From Roseiflexus castenholzii DSM 13941 (GTDB lineage: Bacteria; Chloroflexota; Chloroflexia; Chloroflexales; Roseiflexaceae), in NCBI RefSeq assembly GCF_000017805.1, contig NC_009767.1, positions 5,001,001 to 5,065,000 on the forward strand: 64,000 nucleotides of DNA. The letters are read 5' to 3'. A program made the position numbers and the translations under genes. Positions 43,427 through 51,568 of this stretch are shown here, one piece after another. Position 1 is the stretch's first letter. Each line of letters starts with the position of its first letter. The notes under the pieces were generated by a model that worked only from the letters and a program-made list of their open reading frames with translations, was not told the DNA's origin and ran no database searches.

Positions 43427-44839
43427 ATGACTCAACGATCAATCACCACTCGCGCGCTAGAGAGCGTCGCTGCGCTGACCGCCAGCACATGGCCCCTTAT
43501 GGCGCGGCTACTTCCCGAACGTATGGAGTTTGACGATACCCTGTCGATCTGGCACGCCGGAACGCCGGACTATCAACCACGCGCACCACTCAGGGGCGAA
43601 ATTACCGCCGACCTGGCGATCATCGGCGGCGGCTTCACCGGCGTGAGCGCGGCATATCACATCGCGCAGCGTTTCCCGCAGCAGCGCATCGTCCTGCTCG
43701 AGGCGACGTCGCTGGCGAATGGCGCCAGTGGGCGGAATGGCGGTCTGGCGTTGAACTGGATCAATGGCATCGATACCAGCGATCCCGAACTGACGCAGAA
43801 GGTCTATCAACTGACCAGCGCCGGGTTGTGCGCGATACGCACCCTGATCGAGCGCCACCGTCTGTTGGTCGATCATCGCTTCGATGGCACGTTGACATTG
43901 CACACCAGCCCGAAGCGCGCCGAAGCAGCGCATGCGGAAGCCGAGTATCTGCGCGCGTTGGGTATTCCGGTACAATTTCTGCACCGCAACGAACTGGCAT
44001 CACACTTCGATGCGCGCGGCGTCTATGGCGCAACGCTCGAACCAGAGACCGGGCAGATCAACGGGGCGCAGTTCGTTCGTGAGTTGCGCCCGATTCTGGA
44101 AGCGCGCGGCGTTGCAGTCTATGAGCAGACGCCAGTGCTCCGCCTGCAAACCGGTCGGATCATTCGCCTGACCACACCGCAGGGGGAGGTGCATACGCCC
44201 GCCGTTGTGCTGGCGACGAACGGGTATACGAGCAAACTGGGACTATTCCGTGATGCGCTGTTCCCGCTCCACTCGAGCGTCTTCGCCACTGCGCCGCTGA
44301 CCCCAGAGCAACGGCAGCAGTTGGGTTGGCGGGCATTCGCCGGTTTTGCCGATGACCTGGATCGCATTTCGTATGGGTCGCTGACGCTTACGGGACATCT
44401 GATATTCGGCGGCGGCAGCAATCAGGCATACGCCTATCTGTTCAACAATCGCACCCGCCTGCCGGCAGAGAGCGCTGTTGCCCGCCGCGCGCAGACGGCG
44501 ATTGCGCGGACGCTGGCAGGGTACTTTCCGTCCACCGCGACACTACCGATAGTTCGCCGCTGGAGCGGGGTGCTGGGCATTACGCTAAACCGCCAACCGC
44601 TCTGGGGACGGTGGGGCGAGGAGAGGAACATCTACTACGCGCTGGGGTACTCCGGTCACGGCATTACGCTCGCCAACCTTGCCGGCGAGTTCATTGCCGA
44701 CCTGTACGGCGGGGATGATAGCCGCTGGCGGTGGTTGCCGTTCTATCAGAGCCGCTACCCGCCGATACCGCCAGAGCCGTTCCGTTGGCTGGGGTATCAG
44801 GTGTTCACCAGACTGACCGGACGATCGCCACGAGTGTGA
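43427..44839 (+). CDS. FAD-dependent oxidoreductase (DAO family)
   Basis: A 470-aa flavoprotein. The dinucleotide-binding motif IIGGGFTGVSAAYHIAQ (about residues 61-77) and GASGRNGGLALNW (about 100) are typical of D-amino-acid oxidase family members such as gamma-glutamylputrescine oxidase (PuuB). ALGYSGHGITLANLAGE near residue 412 is the C-terminal FAD contact. It oxidises an amine or amino acid with transfer of electrons to oxygen or quinone; the exact substrate is open. I start at MTQRSIT; 11 codons upstream are open but unsupported. A MITE begins within 10 bases of its stop codon, and the last 27 bases of the gene are duplicated downstream. Confidence 0.88.
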   Translation: MTQRSITTRALESVAALTASTWPLMARLLPERMEFDDTLSIWHAGTPDYQPRAPLRGEITADLAIIGGGFTGVSAAYHIAQRFPQQRIVLLEATSLANGASGRNGGLALNWINGIDTSDPELTQKVYQLTSAGLCAIRTLIERHRLLVDHRFDGTLTLHTSPKRAEAAHAEAEYLRALGIPVQFLHRNELASHFDARGVYGATLEPETGQINGAQFVRELRPILEARGVAVYEQTPVLRLQTGRIIRLTTPQGEVHTPAVVLATNGYTSKLGLFRDALFPLHSSVFATAPLTPEQRQQLGWRAFAGFADDLDRISYGSLTLTGHLIFGGGSNQAYAYLFNNRTRLPAESAVARRAQTAIARTLAGYFPSTATLPIVRRWSGVLGITLNRQPLWGRWGEERNIYYALGYSGHGITLANLAGEFIADLYGGDDSRWRWLPFYQSRYPPIPPEPFRWLGYQVFTRLTGRSPRV

Positions 44840-45084
44840 GCCGTGTAATACCAATTCCCTGTGACCATCCGGCATGGTCACCCCGAGCAGCGCGAGGGGT
44901 CTTGCGCGACCCGCTCCGATTCCTCGCTGCGTTTACCCTGAGCGAAGCGAAGGGCTCGGAATGACACGCATGCGGCATCTTCAATCGTCATTGGTATAAC
45001 TCGCTTCGCCTTCGTCGCTCAATGCCCTGGACATCGACCTGACCGGACGATCGCCACGAGTGTGAGCCGTGTAATACCAATTCC
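44813..45084 (+). repeat. 226-bp offset direct duplication of a gene end
   Basis: A 46-base segment beginning CTGACCGGACGATCGCC and running into the MITE start is present at 44813-44858 and again at 45039-45084. The first copy encodes the last residues of the FAD oxidoreductase. Between them lie MITE copy 4 and 40 bases of other sequence. Confidence 0.8.
44849..44996. mobile_element. MITE-like element, copy 4
   Basis: 148 bases bounded by TACCAATTCC and GTCATTGGTA, flanked by TAA at 44846-44848 and 44997-44999. It belongs to the same subtype as copies 1 and 2 (it contains the CCTGAGCGAAGCGAAGGG segment). It sits just after the FAD oxidoreductase gene. Confidence 0.85.
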
Positions 45085-45212
45085 TGTGACCATTCGGCAT
45101 TGTCACCCCGAGCCGCGCGAGGGGTCGTGCGCGACTCGCTTAGATTCCTCGCTGCGCTCGGAATGACAAGTCGCTGCGCTCGGAATGACACGCCTGCGGC
45201 ATCGTCAATCGT
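45075..45212. mobile_element. MITE-like element, copy 5, truncated
   Basis: About 138 bases starting TACCAATTCC after TAA (45072-45074) but lacking the final CATTGGTA and the second TAA. The interior matches the subtype of copy 3, not of neighbouring copy 4. Its left flank, from 45039, repeats 46 bases found at 44813-44858 (the end of the FAD oxidoreductase gene and the start of copy 4), so it arose in a duplication with exchange between element copies. Confidence 0.75.
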
Positions 45213-45413
45213 AAGAGGGCGCCCACCAGGGACGCCCCGCCGAAGGGTGATACACGACACGTTGCATGTCACCGACCCGTGAGGTCTCTGCCAGGCAATC
45301 GTCTCGACCGTGGCACGCCACCGGCGGCGTGGGTGCTGCGCATTGCCCGTCCTCCATCCGACCTCGCGGGTCTTGTGAGTTCAGCCACAGCAAAAACCGT
45401 TGTCGATCAACGA

Positions 45414-46814
45414 TTACCCGGCGCCAGGCGTTGGAACGAGCCAGGTCGTCTCACCGAAGGGGAGTTTCTTCAGCACTACGACAAGGGTGGAGGCGTTCAA
45501 ATTAACCGGGCGATCAATTACAGCGCTACCGCGCACCCGCTCACCGGGAAGAGCACGTAATCCACGCGGCTGTGAGAGGTCATCCGTCACCAGGTAGCGC
45601 GTACCGACCGAGTCGCGCACCTCAATGTTCTCAGCGGTCAGCGGCATCTCGACATGCTGATCGCTCAAATTATTGCGCAGACTCCATCTGAGCGTGATCC
45701 TGCCGTCACAGAACTCGACTTCCTCCAGCGTCACCACGACATCGGGCGTCAGCCCTGGCGCATTGCCACCAACGCCGACATTTTCCCAACTTCCGTTTAT
45801 CATGCGGCGCCCCACCGGTTGAAAACCACTCCAGATGCAGGAACTGACCGGCGAAATCGCGCCAGCGTCGGCGCCGCCGGCCGGCAGGCTAGTCGAAACC
45901 ACCATGCTCTGCGCCGGCTGATCGGAGCGCGGGAGGGCACGCCCCTGACTGAAGATCATACCAATCAGCACAACAACGATCAGGCTCGACGCCAGTGCGA
46001 TGCGCCCCGCCCAGGATTGCCACAGACGCGAGAGGCGCTGCGACAGCGACACAGAGGCAACAACCGGTTGCGCCTGCGTTGCAGGGGTGGATGCCTCTGC
46101 TGATGGCGCAGCAAGCGCCGTTACCGATCCAACCGGACCAGTGATCACCGGCGATTCACGCGAAACCGGACGATCAACGGCAGGCGAATCATCGAGGTTC
46201 GGAAGAACGCCCGCGAGCAGGGCGTTAATTTCAGTCCAGCGCGTCAGGTGGAGGAGTTCCGGAATACGGAGCATCTCCTCGTCCGTCAGATCGATCTCGC
46301 TCGAACGTTCGGTCACCAGATACGCAGGCAGTTCGTCGAGACCTTTCAGATCGACTTTCCAATCGGTTTCGACATGCGAGCCTTCCTGAAGCGTTGGTGC
46401 AATCACCACCAGGCGTCGGCAGGTGCGAAAATCGACCGTCTTCGCTTTTTGCGGCGGTAACAGTTCGGTGCGATGGTCGTTGAGAAAATTGACCAGGTTG
46501 TAGTAATACGAAATAACCTGGTTGTACGGGTTCTTGCGCCCGGGGTTCAACCGTTTGCGTTCGCCGTTGGAACCCTCGACGAACCAGGGACCATTGACAT
46601 CACCGAAGACCCTGCCGTCGCAATGCTTCAATTCGATGATAAAGACAGCGTCCTGCTTGACAATCACCAGGTCGATGCTGCGCCCGCCGACGGTAAAGTT
46701 GGCGAGGATCAGGTACAGCCCGTCGAGACGGTCGAGTCCGCGCGCCAGCGCCATAATGGCGCGACGTTCGTTTGCGTGCTCGGGTTTCTCTCCAATCCAG
46801 ACCTGAACTGCCAC
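45414..46814 (-). CDS. NERD-domain membrane protein
   Basis: A 466-aa protein. Residues about 10-130 form a nuclease-related NERD domain: NFTVGGRSIDLVIV and AVFIIELKHCDGRV hold the Asp and ExK residues of a PD-(D/E)xK-type core. A linker precedes one transmembrane helix (ALASSLIVVVLIGMIF, about residues 272-288), and the last 160 residues resemble an extracytoplasmic beta-sandwich (DVVVTLEEVEFCDGRITLRWSLRN). GTG start with AGAGGAG upstream. The nuclease-like domain thus lies in the cytoplasm, tied to an outside beta domain. The role is unknown; NERD proteins are suspected in DNA processing. Confidence 0.8.
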   Translation of the reverse strand: MAVQVWIGEKPEHANERRAIMALARGLDRLDGLYLILANFTVGGRSIDLVIVKQDAVFIIELKHCDGRVFGDVNGPWFVEGSNGERKRLNPGRKNPYNQVISYYYNLVNFLNDHRTELLPPQKAKTVDFRTCRRLVVIAPTLQEGSHVETDWKVDLKGLDELPAYLVTERSSEIDLTDEEMLRIPELLHLTRWTEINALLAGVLPNLDDSPAVDRPVSRESPVITGPVGSVTALAAPSAEASTPATQAQPVVASVSLSQRLSRLWQSWAGRIALASSLIVVVLIGMIFSQGRALPRSDQPAQSMVVSTSLPAGGADAGAISPVSSCIWSGFQPVGRRMINGSWENVGVGGNAPGLTPDVVVTLEEVEFCDGRITLRWSLRNNLSDQHVEMPLTAENIEVRDSVGTRYLVTDDLSQPRGLRALPGERVRGSAVIDRPVNLNASTLVVVLKKLPFGETTWLVPTPGAG

Positions 46815-47025
46815 TCAGGGTCTCCTCTAGCGCCTGATCGCGCGCAGCGTCGCTTGCTGCGCGCACAATGCCTCATTGCGTCTTATCTCAAGGGAAGTGG
46901 CGTCATTCGTCCGAGGACCGCGAGATCGGGGCGGGATCGGGCGTGGGACGGGGACCAAACCTTCCTCGTTCTATTATCGCGCATGTTGTCGTTGGATGCA
47001 ATAAGCGGATGTGAACATGTTGTGA

Positions 47026-48651
47026 TCATGGCGCCAGCGCAATAATCACCCCTTCGTCGGCGCGCAACTCGAGATCGCCTTGAACGGTGCTACCACCGCG
47101 ATCAAGGTGAGTTGAGAGCGCAATCGTGCCCTCACCGATTGTCGTAAGGCTCAGACGCGCAGGATGCGACGCAAAGTTGAGGGCGACCAGAAAACGACAG
47201 CCGTTCACCTCACGCACAAATGCCAGCACCGACTGGCGCGCAGTGTCATCGCCTTCTACAGCAATCGCCTGGTAGGAACCGATTGACAACGCCGGTTCAG
47301 AACGGCGCAGCGTCAGCAAACGCCGGTAGAGTGAGAGCATCGAATGCGGTGCATTGCGCTGGGCTGCCACATTGCGCTGCCGGTAATCGTCGGCGAGGGG
47401 CAACCATGGCTGAACCTTGCTGAACCCGGCGTACTCGCTGGCATCCCACTGCATTGGCGTGCGCTGCGGATCGCGTCCATGCCCTTCGCCGGGCACATTT
47501 TTCTCGAACGGGTCTTGCACACGATCAGGCGGAATCGGCACATTGCGCATGCCGATCTCATCACCGTAGTACATCGTCGGCGTGCCGCGTAGCGTCAGCA
47601 GCAGCATGGCAGCAACACGCGCCTGCGCTTCACCCACTCGACTGGCGATTCGGGGTTGGTCGTGGTTCCCCAGCACCCAGTTGGGCCATCCGTGAGGTGG
47701 GAGCAATGCTTCATACGCGGCAATCGTCTGCGCAATCGTGTGTGCGTCCCACGGCAACAGAACCAGCGCAAAATTGAACGGAAGATGTGCTTCGGGAGAT
47801 TCTGGCGTTCCATAGTAGTGCATCAGGCGATCATACGGCAAATAGATCTCGCCGACCATCATCCGCTCGTCGTAGGAGTCGAGCACCCGTCGCATCATGG
47901 CCACAATCTGGTGAACCTCCGGTTGATCGGCGGACCAGGCTTCAAGGATGCGCATATGCGGCATCATGCCAGGTTTCCAGGCAGGATTGGGCGGATTGTC
48001 GCGGAACTGTGCATCCTTGATCATCAGCCACATCACATCGACGCGGAATCCATCTACGCCACGGTCAAGCCAGAAGCGCATGACATCGAGCATTGCCGCC
48101 TGTACCTGTGGGTTGCGCCAGTTCAGATCGGGTTGCTCTTTGAGGAAGAGATGCAGGTAATACTGACCGGTGGTGGCATCGTATTCCCAGGCGGACCCCC
48201 CAAAATACGAAAGCCAGTTGTTCGGCGGACCCCCATCGGGCGCCGGATCACGCCAGATGTACCAATCGCGCTTCGGATTGTCGCGTGAACTGCGCGACTC
48301 GATGAACCATGGGTGCTGATCCGATGTGTGGTTGGGCACAAAGTCGAGGATGACCTTCAGATTACGCCGATGCGCATCGGCAACCAGCGCATCGAAGTCG
48401 GCAAGTGTGCCGAAGAGTGGGTGAATATCGCAGTAATCGGCGACATCGTAGCCAAAATCGGCCATGGGTGATGGAAAGATCGGTGACAGCCAGATGGCAT
48501 CGATACCCAGATCGACCAGATAATCGAGGCGCGAGCGAATGCCGCGCAGATCACCGACGCCATCGCCATTGCTGTCCTGGAACGAACGAGGATAGATCTG
48601 ATAGATAACACCGCGCTGCCACCAGAGATGCCCAGCCGGTTGCTTGGTCAT
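47026..48651 (-). CDS. alpha-glucosidase, GH13 family
   Basis: A 541-aa glycoside hydrolase of the oligo-1,6-glucosidase/alpha-glucosidase type. The start block WWQRGVIYQIYPRSFQDSNGDGVGDL, DFVPNHTSDQHPWF (about 105), GFRVDVMWLM (nucleophile Asp near 206), MVGEIYLPYD (acid/base Glu near 265) and LGNHDQPRI (about 326) are all intact. I use MTKQPAG at 48651 with GGAGG upstream; the open extension to 48735 is not family-like. No signal peptide, so it is cytoplasmic and acts on short alpha-glucosides. Confidence 0.93.
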   Translation of the reverse strand: MTKQPAGHLWWQRGVIYQIYPRSFQDSNGDGVGDLRGIRSRLDYLVDLGIDAIWLSPIFPSPMADFGYDVADYCDIHPLFGTLADFDALVADAHRRNLKVILDFVPNHTSDQHPWFIESRSSRDNPKRDWYIWRDPAPDGGPPNNWLSYFGGSAWEYDATTGQYYLHLFLKEQPDLNWRNPQVQAAMLDVMRFWLDRGVDGFRVDVMWLMIKDAQFRDNPPNPAWKPGMMPHMRILEAWSADQPEVHQIVAMMRRVLDSYDERMMVGEIYLPYDRLMHYYGTPESPEAHLPFNFALVLLPWDAHTIAQTIAAYEALLPPHGWPNWVLGNHDQPRIASRVGEAQARVAAMLLLTLRGTPTMYYGDEIGMRNVPIPPDRVQDPFEKNVPGEGHGRDPQRTPMQWDASEYAGFSKVQPWLPLADDYRQRNVAAQRNAPHSMLSLYRRLLTLRRSEPALSIGSYQAIAVEGDDTARQSVLAFVREVNGCRFLVALNFASHPARLSLTTIGEGTIALSTHLDRGGSTVQGDLELRADEGVIIALAP

Positions 48652-48856
48652 GTCCAACCTCCATTTCACACGAAGCAAGTAGGAGCGTGAGACACCGATG
48701 TCCTGGCGCTCTGCCATGGAACGCCCTGGCGCCATTATACCGCGTCATGCTTTCGACTTTCGGGCATGCCGGGAGAGCGGCGCCACCGCAGGCGCGCCCT
48801 TTTGCTGCTATACTGACGCATGTCAGGCAACCCGCGCTGGCGTACCGGGTGAAGGG

Positions 48857-49273
48857 ATGAGGCACGGGGCGCGAGGTGTGGGGCACGAGGTGCGGGGCCA
48901 GAGGCGCAAGGCGTGGGGCACGAGGTGTGAGGCGCAGGGCGCGGGCGCGAGGCGTGGGGCGCGAGGCGCGGGGCGCGAGGCGCGAGGCACGAGGGGTGGG
49001 GCGCGAGGCGCGGGGGCAGAGGCGCGAGGCGCGAGGCGTGGGGCACGAGGCGCGAGGCGTGGGGCGCGAGGCGTGGGGCGCGAGGCGTGGGGCGCGAGGC
49101 GTGGGGCGCGAGGCGTGGGGCGCGAGGCGTGGGGCACGAGGCGCGAGGCGTGGGGCGCGAGGCGTGGGGCGCGAGGCGTGGGGCGCGAGGCGCGGGGCAC
49201 GAGGCGTGGGGCGCGAGGCGCGGGGGCAGAGGCGCGGGGCGCGGGGGCAGAGGCGCGGGGCGCGGGGCACGAG
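48857..49273. repeat. G-rich 14-bp tandem repeat tract
   Basis: More than 400 bases made of imperfect copies of a 14-base unit, mainly GCGCGAGGCGTGGG with variants (GGGGCA, GCGCGGGG). The plus strand is almost free of T and highly G-rich, the minus strand C-rich. Long open frames on both strands here (for example 48551-49360 minus) are products of the repeat. It lies between the divergent GH13 and DUF4139-like genes. Confidence 0.85.
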
Positions 49274-49358
49274 ATGCACAGGGGCTTGATGCGAACGCAC
49301 TGCATGCACTGCCGGTCGACCTTTATGAACCAGGCGTTCGCTAGAAAGAGAGGATGAC

Positions 49359-51335
49359 ATGCCCGATCTTCCGATTCGCCGTATGCTGGTGTACCGGCAT
49401 GGCGTTGGTTACTTCGAGCGACGGGGTCCAATCACCGGTACAGAACTGCGTCTGACGTTCCCACGGGAAGCCATGGACGACATTCTGAAAAGCCTGATCG
49501 TCCTCGATCTGGGTGAAGGTCAGGTTTTGGGTGTCGATATCGAAACGCCGGAGGATCGCGCAAAGCAGATCGAGCGCGGCTCCATCCACCTTTCCAATAC
49601 GCGCAGTCTGCTCGATCTGCTGCGGGATTTGCGCGGACGCAACGTGCGCCTTCAGATTGAGCACGAGCGCCGCCATGGTGATGCCGCCGATGAGGTAATC
49701 GAAGGCGCAATCATCGGTATTGATCTCGATGAGCAAGAACCGCTCGACAAACCGCTGCTTTCGCTCTACCTGTCGAAACAGCGCAACGTACGCACCATAC
49801 CGGTGCGGCGCATCGCGCACCTGGTAATTCTCGATGACCGTGCGGCAGCCGATATGGCGTATTTCCTGCGCGCGGCACAGAGCGAGGAAGATCGACGATC
49901 CGCCATTGTGCGACTGTCGGAGGGCGACCACGACATGCTGGTGGGATACATCGCTCCTGCCCCCTCCTGGCGCGTCAGTTATCGCCTGCTGGCGGAGCCG
50001 AAACCCGACGGCAACGACTCCGCCAATGGCGGTGGACGTAGCGCAGGTGCGCAAGTGGCGGTTCTCCTTCAGGGGTGGGGACTGTTCGATAATCAACTCG
50101 ACGAAGACCTCGAGAGCATCGAGTTGACGCTGGTCGCCGGCATGCCAGTGTCGTTCCGCTATCGCCTGTATGAACCCCACACGCCTGAACGACCCATGGT
50201 ACAGGACGATGTGCGCACGGTGGCGGCGCCGATTGAGTTCCAGGCAAACCGAGCGATACCAAGCTTAATGGAAGTCGCTCCGGATTTGGATGAATTTGCA
50301 CTCGGCGAGGCGTCCGCACTCAGGATGGAGAATCTCGAACAGTCCATTGAAGCCGCCGGCGTCGGTGAAGAACGTGGCGCTCTCTTTCAGTACCGTGTTG
50401 TGCATCCTGTCAGTGTGGCGCGGGGACGATCCGCCATGGTTCCGATTGTCAGCCGACGCCTCGATGGACGCAAAGAATTGCTCTACAACGGTCGCAAACT
50501 GCCTCGCCACCCGGTTGCAAGCCTGCGCATGCAAAACGAAACCGGGCTGACGCTCGAACGCGGACCGGTGACGGTCGTCGAGCATGGCGACTACGCCGGT
50601 GAAGCCGTGTTGCCCTTCACGCGCGCAGGGGCTGAAATGATTATCGCGTATGCGGTCGAACTTGGGGTGACGATCAGCGAAGAACGCCATCATCAGCGCA
50701 CAATGGCGGGGTTGAGCATCCACAAAGAGTATGCGGTGTTTGAGGAATGGGATGTCCAGCAGATGCGCTACCGCATCACCAGCACCCTGCCCGACGCCGT
50801 AAACATTGTGATCGAACAGGAACGGTTGAAGGGCTACGACCTGTTCGACACACCCGCTCCAGACGAAGAGGCGCACAATGTCGCGCGCTGGACAGTGCGG
50901 TGCCCGTCTGGCGTCGAAACCGTTTTCATGGTCAACGAACGCTGCAAGAGATCACGCCACGAGGAGGTGCGCAAACTCGATATGCACCGGTTGCAGTCGT
51001 TCCTGAGCGACAGATATCTCGATCAGGCGACCTACCGAGCGCTCGAGCGCATTCTGTCGCTGTATGATCAGGTTGCGAAGCGCCGTGCAACGCTTCAAGA
51101 GATTGCCCAGGAGCAGCAGAAAATCCTGGCGCGCCAGCAGCAGATCCAGGCAAACCTGGGACCGTTGGGGCGCGAGGGGAGTGAACGGGCATTGCGCGAA
51201 CGGTATGTCGCGCAGCTCAATCAACTCGAAGATCGCCTGAATGACCAGCTTGCCCGCGAGCAGGAGACCCGCAAGGCAATCGAGCGACTGGAGCAGGAAG
51301 CAGCACAGGCGCTTGCAGCATTGTCGAAGCCATAA
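49359..51335 (+). CDS. DUF4139-like protein, unknown function
   Basis: A 658-aa protein. The N-terminus (MLVYRHGVGYFERRGPI and EAMDDILKSLIVLDLGEG) is followed by mixed beta sheet, a central block APAPSWRVSYRLLAE resembling DUF4139/DUF4140 proteins, and a C-terminal coiled coil (about 560-650, rich in Gln, Glu and Arg: QEQQKILARQQQIQ). There is no signal peptide or transmembrane segment. ATG with GAGAGGATG upstream. The family has no established function; the coiled coil suggests oligomerisation. It stands alone after the G-rich repeat tract. Confidence 0.65.
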   Translation: MPDLPIRRMLVYRHGVGYFERRGPITGTELRLTFPREAMDDILKSLIVLDLGEGQVLGVDIETPEDRAKQIERGSIHLSNTRSLLDLLRDLRGRNVRLQIEHERRHGDAADEVIEGAIIGIDLDEQEPLDKPLLSLYLSKQRNVRTIPVRRIAHLVILDDRAAADMAYFLRAAQSEEDRRSAIVRLSEGDHDMLVGYIAPAPSWRVSYRLLAEPKPDGNDSANGGGRSAGAQVAVLLQGWGLFDNQLDEDLESIELTLVAGMPVSFRYRLYEPHTPERPMVQDDVRTVAAPIEFQANRAIPSLMEVAPDLDEFALGEASALRMENLEQSIEAAGVGEERGALFQYRVVHPVSVARGRSAMVPIVSRRLDGRKELLYNGRKLPRHPVASLRMQNETGLTLERGPVTVVEHGDYAGEAVLPFTRAGAEMIIAYAVELGVTISEERHHQRTMAGLSIHKEYAVFEEWDVQQMRYRITSTLPDAVNIVIEQERLKGYDLFDTPAPDEEAHNVARWTVRCPSGVETVFMVNERCKRSRHEEVRKLDMHRLQSFLSDRYLDQATYRALERILSLYDQVAKRRATLQEIAQEQQKILARQQQIQANLGPLGREGSERALRERYVAQLNQLEDRLNDQLAREQETRKAIERLEQEAAQALAALSKP

Positions 51336-51468
51336 TATGGAGTTTGAGCAATCAAAACCGGCATCGCCCGGTTAAGTCCGCGCAGGCGGGCTTCGCAACC
51401 ATAGCCTGCGGCTTATGAACATTCAGAAATACATGCGGTAGACCTGCGCCGTCATGTCGCGCGTTCTC

Positions 51469-51555
51469 TGGGCTGCGGGCTACAGCCCGCACTCAGGACA
51501 TCGCAACCCCGGAGGGGCTTTCACGATCTTAGCCAGGGCTTCAGCCCGCAGCGCC
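51469..51555 (-). repeat. dispersed intergenic repeat, copy B
   Basis: Matches copy A (33693-33768) on the opposite strand at about 80 percent by eye. It also contains inverted ends (CTGCGGGCT and AGCCCGCAG type arms), so it can fold. It lies in a gene-free gap after the DUF4139-like gene; the first half of that gap has another hairpin-rich segment (51355-51415, CCGGCATCGCCCGG). Confidence 0.5.
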
Positions 51556-51568
51556 CAGGATTCAACGT

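Noticed and set aside
48551..49431. Long Pro/Arg/Ala-rich open frames on both strands near 49 kb
   Set aside because: They are translations of the 14-bp tandem repeat in several frames, with a 14-residue period that follows from the DNA repeat.
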